Shown in pieces: positions 1 to 11,065 of a stretch of DNA of 64,000 nt (positions within the stretch are counted from its first letter, which is position 1; each line of letters starts with the position of its first letter). This DNA is from Lucinisca nassula (Eukaryota; Mollusca; Bivalvia; Lucinida; Lucinidae): the NCBI GenBank assembly GCA_963580285.1, contig OY757010.1, positions 213,498,138 through 213,562,137 on the forward strand, given 5' to 3'. The translations under genes were made by a program, and so were the position numbers. The notes beneath the pieces were generated by a model. The model worked only from the letters and a program-made list of their open reading frames with translations, was not told the DNA's origin and made no database searches.

Positions 1-40
1 AGAAATTGTAAAGCAGTGATTGACTAATATATAAAATCAT

Positions 41-412
41 CATCAGAACACGTCTATATAATTCTGACTCCCTTGAACCCCAAAGGAGTAAAACTGGGGT
101 TTACAAGGGTAAACCTTATTTTCTTATTTCTGATCTAAGATATAAATTGTGGGTACTTGTTAGAACCGCCTCATCGAGGTGGTTCTAACGAGTACCCACA
201 ATCTATATCTTAGAGCTGAAATTTCTTATTTCTGATCTAAGATATAGATTGTGGGTACTTGTTAGAACCGCCTCATCGAGGTGGTTCTAACGAGTACCCA
301 CAATCTATATATAAGAGCTGAAATAAGAAAAAATATCACTTTTTTCATCTTAGAACTTACGTTTCTTCTGCGGTAAAATTCACAATGTATTTGTATAGGC
401 GTGTTTTCGTAT
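41..412 (+). mobile_element. Family A MITE, copy with duplicated core
   Basis: Left end CATCAGAACACGTCTATA and right end TATAGGCGTGTTTTCG are near inverted repeats of each other. The interior has the family pattern: a CCCCTTGAACCCC / GGGGTTTACAAGGG arm, then the palindromic core around TTAGAACCGCCTCATCGAGG. The core plus its AT-rich shoulders (about 124-228) is repeated in tandem (about 228-332), so this copy has two adjacent hairpins. It encodes nothing recognisable. Confidence 0.8.
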
Positions 413-670
413 AGTGTGATTGTGAAGAGTTAGAAAGTGCCAAGAAAAAGTTAAATATTCTGTCATTCGATCAATATGTGTTTGTAAACAAAGCAAAAAC
501 TATGTTAAATGTAACGAATAACCTTGTTCCACAGTATATGATCGATCTTCTTCACAGAAGTGCTGATTCCTTGCCAAACCCATCACTTTGATCAGTTTCT
601 AATCAAAATGTTACGATACCAAAACAGATCTACTCTGGTTCTGGGATATGGAATGATATTTCACCTGACG
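413..670. other. No recognisable feature
   Basis: AT-rich spacer between a family A copy and a family Z MITE. I see no coding potential and no repeat ends. Confidence 0.4.
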
Positions 671-674
671 TTAA

Positions 675-877
675 CGCATATCTGCCTGGTGGCCCTTTTT
701 GGGGCATTGGCAAACAGAGTAGAAGCAGATCAGATGCAACAGAACGCGGCGTCTGATCTGGATCTACACTGTTTGCTGAACGTACAACTTGCATTAAACA
801 AAACAACCCTGACAACCTATTATTAGAAATGGACCACTCCAAACTTACTAGGTGGAAGATTCCATCAACATAATGGG
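675..877 (+). mobile_element. Family Z MITE (TTAA type), decayed
   Basis: The left flank is TTAA followed by GCATATCTGCCTGGTGG; the right end reads CATAATGGGCTAA. The middle has the family Z palindrome (GTGGGTCTACACTGTTTGCC-like arms around GCGGCGTCTGATC). Short ORFs on both strands are by-products of this palindrome. TTAA flanks plus CCC/GGG ends in better copies suggest a piggyBac-like origin; this copy has lost the CCC. Confidence 0.55.
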
Positions 878-881
878 CTAA

Positions 882-1172
882 GAACTCACGCTCGAATAGT
901 GCATTTACAAATAAGAAAAAATGGTTGGAAACAGTTAATCAAGAAACGTTTAATATTAAGTTTATTACTAATCATTATATCCGTCGATAATATTTAGCAT
1001 TTTCTTTCCTCAGTGTAATGTTATATTTTTTATTCATTTTTTTTTTTTTTTTTTTGTTTTACGACCCTGTCAAGATTTTTAACTTATTTCGAGCCGATCG
1101 TTAATCAGAGGTGGGCGGTAACCGGAGTGCCCGCAGAGTAAAGCTTGACCGTCCGTTGCAAAACATGGCAGT
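882..1172. other. Spacer with poly-T tract
   Basis: AT-rich sequence with a T run near 1036-1057. No gene or element end is recognised. Confidence 0.4.
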
Positions 1173-1176
1173 TTAA

Positions 1177-1374
1177 CCCATTGTAGGCGGGAAATCCTTA
1201 AAGGCAGTGCAGGCCCAGATCAGGCGCGGCGTCTGATCAGGAGCCTACACTATTTGCTAACAGAATTTTCGTTCAAAAATAGAATAAGAACGAAAAAATA
1301 GGTCTACCGCCCCTTATATGAAAATACACTTGTCCAACATATAGCAATGGAAGAGTCCACTAGTATGTAATGTG
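1177..1374 (+). mobile_element. Family Z MITE (TTAA type)
   Basis: Starts CCCATTGTAGGCGGG directly after TTAA (1173-1176). The right end GTCCACTAGTATGTAATG is a degraded version of the GTATACAATGGGTTAA seen at 3017. The centre carries the GCAGGCCCAGATCAG / CTGATCAGGAGCCTACAC palindrome. Non-coding. Confidence 0.65.
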
Positions 1375-1489
1375 TTATTGTACAAAGCATATCGGTGTGA
1401 CATAATTTCCCAAACAGTTATTTTCTGATGAAATTGTGAAATTCTCCATTCATTTGTTGTTTGTGCCCGTTAGAACCCAGTTTTCTTAA

Positions 1490-1708
1490 CCCACATATGA
1501 CAATGGAATCTTCCATCTTATAAATTTGGAGTTGTCCATTTTCAATTATAGGGGTGTCAGATTTGTTTTGTTTAATGTAAGTTGTACAAAAATGTATATT
1601 CTTTGAGCAAACAGTGTAGACCCAGATCAGACGCCGCGTTCTGCGGCGTCTGATCTGGGTCTACACTGTTTGCCAACGTCCCAAAAAGGGCCACTAGGCA
1701 TATATGGG
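1490..1708 (+). mobile_element. Family Z MITE (TTAA type), intact ends
   Basis: TTAA at 1486-1489 and 1709-1712 flank an element that starts CCCACATATGACAATGG and ends GGCATATATGGG. It contains a strong palindrome (about 1606-1678) with arms GCAAACAGTGTAGACCCAGA and the CGCCGCGTTCTGCGGCG turn. TTAA target duplication with CCC...GGG termini fits a non-autonomous piggyBac-like element. Confidence 0.75.
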
Positions 1709-1712
1709 TTAA

Positions 1713-1860
1713 TATAAATTTGGGCCCGGGAAAATGAAAAATTAAAAACACCCCTGTAAACCCAGATTTCTTTATATAAATTGGGGCCCATGAAAATGAA
1801 AAATTTATGAACACCCCTGTAACCCCCAGTTTTCTTTATATAAATTGGGGTCTAGGTATA
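1713..1860 (+). repeat. Short tandem repeat, ~63-bp unit
   Basis: TATAAATT followed by TTGGGG or a close variant recurs at 1713, 1775 and 1839, giving units of 62-64 bp with ACACCCCTGTAA and TTTCTTTATATAAA in each. The unit resembles the arm of the family A/B MITEs and probably arose by local expansion of one. Confidence 0.65.
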
Positions 1861-2484
1861 TTTTAGGCGAGAGCAACCGTATCCTATGAACACATTTCCA
1901 GTTTCTGTATAAACTATAGTTTACAAGTGTATTAAATGCAAGTGCATGTTAACGCGATGTTTATTTAAAATTGCTTTACATTGGTCGTTGAACATTAACT
2001 GAATTATGCTTTTCAAGAACACTTATGACTTAGCGTTGCTTTTAGTTGTTATGACAACGAAGATCATAAAACTTGGACTGTCTTGTTATATCTGGATCAA
2101 GATCCGTTTATAAGATTGTATGATCAGCATCTGTTGCATTGGAATAGCCATAAAATTTAATGATTTTCATTCTTACAAGATGCTTTAAGGTGTATCTATA
2201 TGCTTGACCAATAGTCCGCTACTTTGACGAAAATACAACTTTTGTGACGTCCCCTTTTACTTACATATACTCTGAGTCCCTCAAAAAATGGACCAGTTCT
2301 TCCTTCACGGCTAGACATTTATCAGTAAGACAGGCAGAAAATCAGAGTTGCTTTTCCCTCCAAATATATCCAGCATTTGTAAATGGGGCCGAGAAATGCT
2401 AAAAGGACCCTTGGAATGTCAAGAATTGTCTGCGCGCGCAGCTGTCCAATATCATTATACGCCTGAAGTATTGCATGAAGCTTA
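1861..2484. other. No recognisable feature
   Basis: About 620 bp of moderately AT-rich sequence. I see no ORF of note, no repeat ends and no hairpin larger than chance. Confidence 0.4.
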
Positions 2485-2792
2485 ACACGTTAACAAGTCC
2501 GTGTAATGAATATTCCCTTAAACCCCACTTTATATAGAGAAAACTGGTGTTTACAGGGATATACATTATTTTTCTTGTTTCTGCTCCAAGACATAGATTG
2601 TAGGTGCTGGTTAGAACCGCATCGTTGATTGTGGGGACTCGTTAGAACCGGTTGAGGCGGTTCTAACGAGTACCCACAACCTATAATTTGGGCATTATTT
2701 AGAAAATTATAAAACAGGGTTTTCATCAGGAAAAAAAAAAACTTTTTTGAGACATGAATGTATGCACTATGTCACACGGATGTGTTACGTAC
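2485..2792 (+). mobile_element. Family B MITE
   Basis: Left end ACACGTTAACAAGTCCGTG, AACCCCACTTTATATAGAG arm, a partly duplicated core near 2610-2690, and the right arm GCACTATGTCACACGGATG. A family Z MITE begins only a few bases beyond the right end. Confidence 0.7.
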
Positions 2793-2797
2793 CTTAA

Positions 2798-3017
2798 CCC
2801 GTTGTATGCGGGTCACCCCTAAAGGGGTACCGTGGCAAACAGTGCAAGTCCAGATCAGACGCTGCAGTTCGTGGCGTCTGATCAGGGCCTGCAGTATTTC
2901 CTAACAGAATTTTCCGTCAAAATAGACTAAAAACGAAAAATAGACCTGATACCCCTTATATGACAAATGGACTTGTCCAACATATAGCAATGGAAGAGTC
3001 CACTAGTATACAATGGG
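2798..3017 (+). mobile_element. Family Z MITE (TTAA type), intact ends
   Basis: TTAA at 2794-2797 and 3018-3021 flank CCCGTTGTATGCGGG...GTATACAATGGG. Contains the CCAGATCAGACGCTGC palindrome and the family right arm ATAGCAATGGAAGAGTCCAC. 220 bp, no coding sequence. Confidence 0.75.
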
Positions 3018-3021
3018 TTAA

Positions 3022-3427
3022 GATCTCAAAATATCTGCGAGCAACAAAGACTCTGGAGCGACGGCGCCTAGGCGCATGCTCGTTGGATCCTTTGCTGGCC
3101 ACACAAGCGATAAGTACCTATTCTATGGACTAACTTATTTGATTATGTATCTGATCAGTCGCTGTTGTGATTTATGCCATTATTTATGATACTGCGGAAG
3201 CAGCTTGCACAGGTAAAGAAACCGTTGCCCACGAAAATCCCACCATTAATAATCACAGCCCACCAATAATGCAAAATTACCAGAAGGTAGACCATTATGG
3301 TTATGTGAGGCGTAAATTCGAGTTTCATTCCTGCACTGTTTTGTATAACTTGTGATGTGTATTGTGAATGAAGCAAACGGAAGTCAAAAACCTTGAGTAC
3401 CAGACCATAACAGATTGAAAAAAAAAG
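3022..3427. other. Apparently single-copy stretch
   Basis: No repeat match to the rest of the window. Overlapping short ORFs on both strands (3155-3376) share the same bases, lack splice or domain signals, and are judged chance. Confidence 0.4.
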
Positions 3428-5735
3428 AATAAAGCGCCATAATTACCCGGGATCGCTCACCTGGACCCAAGATGTTACATAGCTTATGGAAGTGAAGGAA
3501 TCACTGGTTTAAGGAAACGTGGACTGAATATGTTTTTATTTTATTTTTTGTTCTTCTATTTTTAGTTTTGGAGGCTATCTTTTTCATTGGATTGGGATCA
3601 TATTAGCAGAATTAGAGGACATTTCTCAGAAATTATTTTGAAATAGGGCCATTGGCCTAGATGTAGTTTACAGGTTTTGTTGTTTAAGCTCTAGTGGCCA
3701 TTTTGTCTAGCAGAGCGGAACCATTTAGCAATTTTAGTAAAGGGGCGTAAGTAAAACATTCCTGTCAATTTACTTTGAAATCAAGCCTTAAGCCTACGAG
3801 GAGATGATGTTAAAAGGTTTTTCGTATTTTTAGCTGAACGGGACCACTGAAGCAGTTTTGGGGCCATTAGAGGGGCCATTGGGGCCATTAATTTCTGTGA
3901 AATTATTTTGAAATCTGGCCATTTAGGAGAAGTTGTCATTTTAGGTATTTCTATTTTTACCTCTGGTAGCCATTTTGTTACATGAAACGGTATGATTTTA
4001 TCAATTTCAGAAATGGATCATTAGAGGAAATTCCTATGAAATCATGTTGAAATTGGACCATTGGCCTGGAAGGAGATGTCCTTTAAAGCTTTTTTCTTCT
4101 ATATTTTTAGCCCTTGCGACCATTTTGTTCATTTGAATATAACCATTTAGAGGATCACCCAAGAAATATTTCTGTGGAATGATTTTGAAATCTGGCCATT
4201 TGCCTTTGAGCAGATGTCGCTTAAAGGTTTTCCCATGTATAGCTTTGCTATTGGTCAGTTTGTTCAGAATCGGATCAGAAGTGTTACTGGTGACACGTCA
4301 AATGACATTCATTCACCAAGACCTGCGATATGGGAAGTTCGTCCCTAGCTCTCAGCAAAGAAATATACTTAGCTACACTACTCTCTGCACCTTCAGATGA
4401 GGAAATAATCGAATCGGGAGGGCATTCCAATCTCTAATGGTCCGTAGGAACAAACGTTCTTTATAAATGTCAGTTCTTGCAGTAAGGGTCCGAACCGCCA
4501 ACGAGCCATTATTTATACAGCATCTAGCGTGGGGAACAAGGTCATACATTGGAATGCTGGCAGCACCCATTAGACTTTTATATAATAGTATGAGCCTACT
4601 GCCTCTTCTCATTCTCTTGAGATACTCCCAACTTAATATTTTTAGTATTCCAGTCACACTCCCAGTTTCAAAGCAGTAATTGCTTCTTACAAAGCTAGCA
4701 GCTCTATTCTGATTTTTTTTTCAATTTCTTCTTGGAGGACCACTCCACTGGGGTCCCAGATCCAACTACTATATTTCAAGACTTGGCGAACAAGTCCTTT
4801 ATATGCTGCCTCTTTTACATCCTGGAGACACGGATGAAGGTTTTGCCCCAGATAACCAAGCGTTCTGTTTGCCTTAGTACACATATTGCTAATATTCAAT
4901 CTCAAATCGTGTGGGACTGTCACACCAATGTATTTAATTGAATCCACATTCTCTAGCACCATGCCATGGTACGTGTAAGAAGCCCCAATTGTTTGGTTCT
5001 CTTCCTAGTTATCTGCATAATACTGGATTTAACAGTATGAAATCACACGCCTAATGTTCGTGCCCAACATCCTAGTCTATCCTTATAATTCTGTAGTTTC
5101 AGTGCGTCCTCTGTATCTCTAATTCTACCGATATCAAACACAGTCGTCTACGAACAGTCTTATTTCGGAGTCACGGTCAGTGGAAGTACATGTATCCTTA
5201 ATGTAAAGGCAGAATAACAGTGGGTCAAGAACAGTCCCTTGTGGGACCGTAGACAAAACTGTAGCCCATTCCTAATTTTCACCATTAACAACAACTAATT
5301 GTTTTCTGTAGCAAAGAAAGGGATCAGCCCATTTGAATTTTCAGCCGAGCAGAACGACTTTAGCCAATTTTGGAGAGGGCACCCAAGGTCATTTGCTTAG
5401 GAGGATATGTCTTTTATTTTTTTTATCCATTTTCTTAGCTCTTGCGACCGTTTTGTTCAGCAGAGCGGAATGATTTTAGTAATTTAAATGAAGGGTCAAA
5501 AGGGGAACGTTCCTGTGAAATTATTTTGAAATCGAGCAATCGGCCTAGCAGAACTATTTCAACAATGTTTGGTTTTAGTAATTTCAGTAAAGGGTCGTTA
5601 TTCCTGAGAAATAATTTTATAGGCATAGGTGGAGATGCCGTTTTAACGTATTTCTATTTTTAGCTCTGGTGGCAGTTATGTTCAGTGGAGCGGAACTCAT
5701 TGTCAAACGTATTTTGTATCTTAAAAGTTTAGAAC
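3428..5735 (+). repeat. Diverged array of ~160-bp units (array I)
   Basis: Begins with a GGGATCGCTCACCTGG boundary motif like that near 5760. Then degenerate units recur, each with a version of TTTTTAGCTCTAGTGGCCAT, TTGTTCAGCAGAGCGGAA, CTGTGAAATTATTTTGAAAT and GGAGGAGATGTC. Visible in 3560-4265 and 5340-5735; the gap between is filled by a LINE remnant. Bivalve 'pearl'/Helentron-type non-autonomous elements have similar ~160-bp core arrays; that assignment is inference. Confidence 0.55.
4268..5335 (-). pseudogene. LINE reverse-transcriptase remnant (jockey/CR1-like)
   Basis: Reading the minus strand from about 5300 down, fragments in shifting frames match the C-terminal half of a non-LTR retrotransposon RT. 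They run in order: VPQGTVLDPLLFCLYI (RT motif VPQGxxLxPLLF), then FVDDC at the catalytic F/YxDD box, then SIKYIGVTVPHDLRLNIS, KANRTLGYLGQN, AAYKGLVRQVLKYSSWIWDP, and finally TIRDWNALP near 4430. This order is that of jockey/CR1/RTE-like pol C-termini in marine invertebrates. Stops and frameshifts (between 4687 and 4657, and upstream of 4962) make it inactive. The endonuclease and N-terminal RT are absent, so it is 5'-truncated. It interrupts array I, whose units resume on both sides near GTTCAG (about 4267) and CCGAGCAGAACG (about 5345). Confidence 0.85.
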
Positions 5736-6069
5736 AAACAAGAGGGCCAAAATGGCCCTGGATCGCTCACTTGATCCATAGAGTAACAAGTGGGCCCCAG
5801 GGAGTGCCATTATTGACCCAAGGGCTATAATGTGCATAATGTTGAGGGAGGTCTAAAAAGGTGAAGCGTCATAGCTTCATACCAAATATCAACAAAGGCT
5901 ATAATTTGAAAATCTTGGCAAAGGTCCATAAGATGAAGCTACACACCAAATATCAAAGACCTGGGCCTTTCAGTTTCAGAGAAGATTTTTTTCAAGATAT
6001 TCCCTACATAAGCCTATGTAAAACCAAATGTCCCTGGGGCGGGGGAATTTTTGGCCTCAGGGCTATAAT

Positions 6070-8028
6070 TCAAACAATCTTGATAGAGGTCCACTAGATG
6101 CAGCTTCACATCAAATATCAAAGACCTGGGCCATGCTGTTTCAGAGAAGAAGATTTTCAAAGCCTATCTCTATAAGTCTATGTAAAACCAAAAAGCCCTT
6201 AGGCGGGGACATTTGGGGCCCAAGGGCTATAATTTGCACATTCTTGGTAGAGGTCCACTACATGAAGCTCCATACCAAATAGCAAAGACATGGGCCTTGC
6301 AGTTTCAGAGAGAAGATTTTTTTAAAGATATTCCCTATGTAAGTCTATGTAAAACAAAAGGGTCTCGGGACAGGAACATTTTTGACCACAGGACTATAAT
6401 TTGAACAATCTAGATAGAGGTCCACTAGATGAAAGTTCACACCAATCATCAAAGACCTAGACCTTGTGGTTTCACAGAAGAAGATTTTTAAAGATTTCCC
6501 CAATGTAAAACCAAAGGGCCCCGAGGCGGCGGCATTTTTGGTCTCAGGGCCATAATTTGAGCAATCTTGGTAGAGGTCCACTAGATGAAGCTTCATACCA
6601 AATTTCACAGACCTAGGCCTTGTTGTTTCAGAGGAGAAGATTTTTCAAGATTTTCCCTATATAAGTCTATGTAAAACCAAAGGACCCCGGAGCAGGGGCA
6701 TGTTTGGCCACAGGGCTTTAATTTGAACAATCTTGGTAGAGGTCCACAAGATGAAGCTTCATACCTTATATCAAAGACCTGGGCCATGCTGTTTCAGAGA
6801 AGAAGATTTTCAAAGCCTATCTCTATAAGTCTATGTAAAACCAAAAAGCCCTTAGGCGGGGACATTTGTGGCCCAAGGGCTATAATTTGCACATTCTTGG
6901 TAGAGGTCCACTACATGAAGCTCCATACCAAATAGCAAAGACATGGGCCTTGCAGTTTCAGAGAGAAGATTTTTTTAAAGATATTCCCTATGTAAGTCTA
7001 TGTAAAACAAAAGGGTCTCGGGACAGGAACATTTTTGGCCACAGGACTATAATTTGAACAATCTAGATAGAGGTCCACTAGATGAAAGTTCACACCAATC
7101 ATCAAAGACCTAGGCCTTGTGGTTTCACAGAAGAAGATTTTTAAAGATTTTCCCAATGTAAAACCAAAGGGCCCCGAGGCGGCGGCATTTTTGGTCTCAG
7201 GGCCATAATTTGAGCAATCTTGGTAGAGGTCCACTAGATGAAGCTTCATACCAAATTTCACAGACCTAGGCCTTGTTGTTTCAGAGGAGAAGATTTTTCA
7301 AGATTTTCCCTATATAAGTCTATGTAAAACCAAAGGACCCCGGAGCAGGGGCATGTTTGGCCACAGGGCTTTAATTTGAACAATCTTGGTAGAGGTCCAC
7401 AAGATGAAGCTTCATACCTTATATCAAAGACCTGGGCCATGCTGTTTCAGAGAAGAAGATTTTCAAAGCCTATCTCTATAAGTCTATGTAAAACCAAAAA
7501 GCCCTTAGGCGGGGACATTTGTGGCCCAAGGGCTATAATTTGCACATTCTTGGTAGAGGTCCACTACATGAAGCTCCATACCAAATAGCAAAGACATGGG
7601 CCTTGCAGTTTCAGAGAGAAGATTTTTTTAAAGATATTCCCTATGTAAGTCTATGTAAAACAAAAGGGTCTCGGGACAGGAACATTTTTGGCCACAGGAC
7701 TATAATTTGAACAATCTAGATAGAGGTCCACTAGATGAAAGTTCACACCAATCATCAAAGACCTAGGCCTTGTGGTTTCACAGAAGAAGATTTTTAAAGA
7801 TTTTCCCAATGTAAAACCAAAGGGCCCCGAGGCGGCGGCATTTTTGGTCTCAGGGCCATAATTTGAGCAATCTTGGTAGAGGTCCACTAGATGAAGCTTC
7901 ATACCAAATTTCACAGACCTAGGCCTTGTTGTTTCAGAGGAGAAGATTTTTCAAGATTTTCCATATATAAGTTTATGTAAAACCAAAGGGCCCCGGAGCA
8001 GGGGCATGTTTGGCCACAGGGCTTTAAT
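6070..8028 (+). repeat. 653-bp higher-order tandem repeat
   Basis: Within array II, four ~163-bp units form a block that repeats with a period of exactly 653 bp. Identical landmarks occur at 6723 and 7376, and at 6213, 6866 and 7519. The second and third blocks look nearly identical; the first differs at scattered positions (for example TTTTTGACC near 6380 versus TTTTTGGCC near 7033). The sets of short ORFs that recur every 653 bp are consequences of this. Confidence 0.9.
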
Positions 8029-8314
8029 TTGAATAATCTTGGTAGAGGTCCACAAGGTGAAGCTTCATACCTAATATCAAAGACCTGGGCCTTGCGGTTT
8101 CAGAGAAGAAGATTTTTTATAGATTTTCCCCATATAAGTCCATGTAAAACCGAAGGGCCTCGGAGCAGGGGCATGTTTGGCCCAAGGGCTTTAATTTGAA
8201 CAATCTTGGTAGAGGTCCACAAGATGAAGTGTCATACCTAAAATCACAGACCTGGGCCTTGTGGTTTAAGACAGGAAGAGTTTTAAAGATTTTCCCTATA
8301 TAAGCCTATGTAAA

Positions 8315-8474
8315 GACTGAGTGTTTGAGTTTTACGTCCCACCAACAGCTAAGGTCATACGGAGACGAGACCTCGGTTTAAAGACTCATCCGAAAGTCTG
8401 GAGAAGCCCGGGATCGATCCTGCGACCCCTGGTTTACAAGGCGAGTAGCGTTACCACTACACCACGGAGGCTTC
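8315..8474 (-). mobile_element. SINE-A (tRNA-derived)
   Basis: On the minus strand it starts with AAGCCTCCGTGGTGTAGTGG (box A-like) and has box B-like GGATCGATCCC 30-40 bases on, then a tRNA-unrelated body and the 3' end GACGTAAAACTCAAACACTC. It is flanked by a perfect 16-bp target duplication, TATAAGCCTATGTAAA (8299-8314 and 8475-8490), inside array II. Other copies are at 26191, 46500 and 63405. Confidence 0.85.
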
Positions 8475-9195
8475 TATAAGCCTATGTAAAACCAAAGGGA
8501 CCCGGGGCGGGGGCATTTTGGCCCCAGCATTATAATTTGAACAATCTTGGTAGGGGTCCACTAGGTGAAGCTTCATTGCAAATAGCAAAGACCTGGGCCT
8601 TGTGGTTTCAGAGAAGAAGATTTTTAAAGATTTTCCCTATGTAAGCCTAGGTAAAACCAAAGGGCCCATGGGCGGGGGCATTTGTGGCCCAAGCACTATA
8701 ATTTGAACAATCTTGGTAGGTGTCCACTAGATAAAGCTTCATGCCAAATAGCAAAGACCTGGGCCATGCGGTTTCAGAGAAGAAGATTTTTAAAGGTTTT
8801 CCCTATATAAGCCCATGTAAAACCAAAGGGCCCCGGGGCGGGGGCTTTTTTGTCCCAGCACTATAATTTGAACAATCTTGGTAGGGACCCACTAGATGAA
8901 GCTTCATACCAAATATCAAAGACTTGGGCCTTGTGGTTTCAGAAAAGAAGATTTTTAAAGTTTTCGGTGAAAAAAAATCTATTTTTGGCTCCTGTGACCC
9001 AGATATGCAACTGACCGGAACCATTTGAACAACTTTGAAAGGGGACCACCTAAGGATCATTGCTGTGAAGTTTGGTCAAAATCTGATCAGTGGTTTAGGA
9101 GGAGATGTAGTTTGAAGAAATTGTTTACGCACACACGCACGCACACACGCACGCACTGACGACGGACCACGGACGAAAAGTGATCACAAAAGCTC

Positions 9196-9227
9196 ACCTT
9201 GTCACTATGTGACAGGTGAGCTAAAAA
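9196..9227 (+). other. Terminal hairpin of array II element
   Basis: AGCTCACCTTGTCAC / GTGACAGGTGAGCT are inverted arms of about 14-15 bp with a tight loop, followed by AAAAAG. Rolling-circle transposons carry a 3' hairpin close to a CTRR end; here CTAA immediately follows the stem. Confidence 0.7.
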
Positions 9228-9379
9228 GTAATGATTCGCCTTGTTTTATCACACGCTATTACATTATTATTTTCTAAGTAGGGAAACCTGCAGTTTCCCG
9301 TGGTAAATACATAAAATGGTGGATACACAGATTGGCTGTAAACGACAAGTCAGTGCAGAGCGCTACGTATGACGACATT

Positions 9380-9700
9380 GGAGCGGAACAATTCCTGCAT
9401 TTTTGGTATAGAGTCACCCAAGACATTATTCTGTGAAACAAATAGGAATCGGTACATTTGCCGAAGATGCCGCTTAAAAGTTTCTTTTTTCTTTTTTTAG
9501 CTCTAGTGGCCAGGCGGAAAGATTTTCGCGATTTCTGTATAGGGTCACCAAAAGATTCTTTAATCGAGCAATTTGCCTAGGAGGAGATGTCATTTAATTA
9601 TTTATTTGTATTTTTTTCTATTTAAAGCCTTGTCGGCCATTTTGTTCAGCCAAGCAATTCAATGTTAGCGATTTCGGAAAAGAGTTTATCTGAATGCTGC
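9380..9700 (+). repeat. Array I-type units, fragment
   Basis: About two decayed units with GGAGCGGAACAATTC, TTTTAGCTCTAGTGGCC, GGAGGAGATGTCATTTAA and GCCATTTTGTTCAGCC, matching array I at 3.5-5.7 kb. Confidence 0.6.
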
Positions 9701-9805
9701 TCGACTGTATACAAACCCCAAAACAACCATTCGCGACAGCTCGACAAACACTACGTGATATGAACCCCATCATACCAGCACATGTACCATCATTGATCAG
9801 AATTG

Positions 9806-10036
9806 AGCCCCGCCAAGCGAATTTGTGTCTTCGAGCATTCCGTCATGACAAATTTTAACTGCGCATGCCCATTCAGAGGGGCCAGGGTTATGGCTTTCTG
9901 TCTGAAGGTTCCTCTTGAGTCACTGCTTGTATGAGCGAGCAGCGAAGGTTCTGGCGAGACTGCGCGGATGCGCAGTCTCGCCTTAACCTTCGCTGCTCGC
10001 ATAAGCGATAAGTACCAAAATCGCTTGACGGGGCCC
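9806..10036 (-). mobile_element. 5-bp-TSD MITE with GC-rich palindrome
   Basis: Termini AGCCCCGCCAAGCGAA and TCGCTTGACGGGGCCC are imperfect inverted repeats. The interior has GCGAGCAGCGAAGG / CCTTCGCTGCTCGC arms around a GCGCAGTCTCGCC turn. Flanking 5-mers do not match here (AATTG and AGATA), unlike the other four copies. Confidence 0.75.
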
Positions 10037-10253
10037 AGATAAAAAAGTCAGTGTGATCCCGGTAACAAGTTGATTGTGACGTGGAAACAGCTGGAAATTG
10101 AAGGAAACAGATTCTGCAACAGACGGGATAGAATAATATCTTGAGATACTGAATTTAAATAGCTCCAGTTGCAGATGTTCATTAAATGCTATATTTATGG
10201 CACCATGTTTCCCTTTTATGAGGTCTGGGGTCAGCTGTTCAAAACCAACAATC

Positions 10254-10534
10254 ATTAGGAAAACGCACCCTTGTGACATAGTTCATTTTTTACATCCCAA
10301 AATAGCTATTTTTCTGTTGAAAAATGATGATATTATCCTTATTTATACTGCAAACATAGGTTGTGGGTGCTCGTAAGAACCGCCTCATTGAGGCGGTTCT
10401 AACGAGTACCCACAACCTATGTCTTGGAGAAAAAAAATAGAAAACAAATATTGCATACCCCCGTAAATCCCACTTTTCTCTATAGAAAGTGGGTTATAAG
10501 GGGGTGTTTATTTCATGGACGTGTTCATGTGATG
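10254..10534 (-). mobile_element. Family B MITE
   Basis: Starts CATTAGGAAAACGCACCC, followed by GTGACATAGTTCATTTTT, the core GTGGGTGCTCGTAAGAACCG and its inverted partner, the arm AAATCCCACTTTTCTC / GAAAGTGGGTT, and the end GGACGTGTTCATGTGATG. Complete and non-coding. Confidence 0.8.
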
Positions 10535-10647
10535 GTTGGTTTTAAATGTGAGGTATTAATATGGCTTATATGTTAATAGTTTACTGAAAAGTGTGAATAT
10601 CATTTGCATTTGCAAAAGCTGCTCTCATTTTCTTTTATCAACAACAA

Positions 10648-11035
10648 CGATGCCCCCGCCCATCGGGGCTTGGAAAAATATATTATATGGGCTGCATGAT
10701 TCTTCCACGCAGAGCTGAAACCAACCCTCACACGACTACTAGTAAAACGCTTAGAGGATCTAAGCCTGTCCAAGCAAAGCGGTCCGATTTCCATACTTAT
10801 TGGTTTCATTGGGCGGCAGGGCTTGAAATGTCATTTCATCTCAATGTCGGGTAAAAGTCCAAAAAAATGGAAGCAACGTCTCCAAAATGACCTTTACAGT
10901 GTTGACGGGGACATAAAACCTCAAATCAAACAAACAAATCAACAACAACAACAATAATAACAACAACATCAACAACATTAAAAAAACAACAACAACAACG
11001 GTCACACCATCACCACCACCAACACCGCAAAAATA
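10648..11035 (+). mobile_element. SINE-E with (AAC)n tail
   Basis: Head GCCCCCGCCCATCGGGGCTT, central GGAAGAATC-type region with CGCTTAGAGGATCTAAGCCT, then CATTTCATCTCAATGTCGGG and the 3' end ACATAAAACCTCAAATCAAA. It runs into an AAC/AAT-rich tail (10925-11035), where microsatellite expansion has occurred. Confidence 0.8.
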
Positions 11036-11065
11036 GTATTATTTATTTCGTTGTGTTTTTTTTAA

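Larger units (their letters stand above)
5740..9228 (+). mobile_element. Pearl/Helentron-like element with tandem-unit core (array II)
   Basis: The left boundary carries ACAAACAAGAGGGCCAAAAT then GATCGCTCACTTGATCC. The body (about 5930-8960) is a tandem array of ~163-bp units. Each unit has GACCTGGGCCTTG, TTTCAGAGAAGAAGATTTT, CTATATAAGTCTATGTAAAA, CCAAAGGGCCC, GGCTATAATTTGAACAATC and TTGGTAGAGGTCCACTAGAT. After the array come a non-repetitive tail, a tract of ACGC/ACGG-like short repeats (about 9127-9175) and a terminal hairpin ending GTGAGCTAA. Unit array, simple tetranucleotide tract and terminal hairpin match what is known of bivalve pearl/Helentron-type elements. No Rep/helicase sequence is present, so it would be non-autonomous. 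A SINE-A is inserted at 8315-8474. Confidence 0.6.

Noticed and set aside
560..1814. Several 70-90-codon ORFs with the peptide ALFG(A/T)LAN and DPDQTP/ASDLGLHCLL
   Set aside because: They are readings of the family Z palindrome on either strand; similar peptides recur wherever that MITE occurs and end at element boundaries.
4268..5335. An active LINE
   Set aside because: The fragments lie in different frames with stops, and the N-terminal RT and endonuclease are absent.
5861..7914. Repeated ORFs on both strands (for example KTWALQFQREDFFKDIPYV)
   Set aside because: Identical ORFs recur every 653 bp and overlap each other on opposite strands; they follow the tandem array, not a gene.
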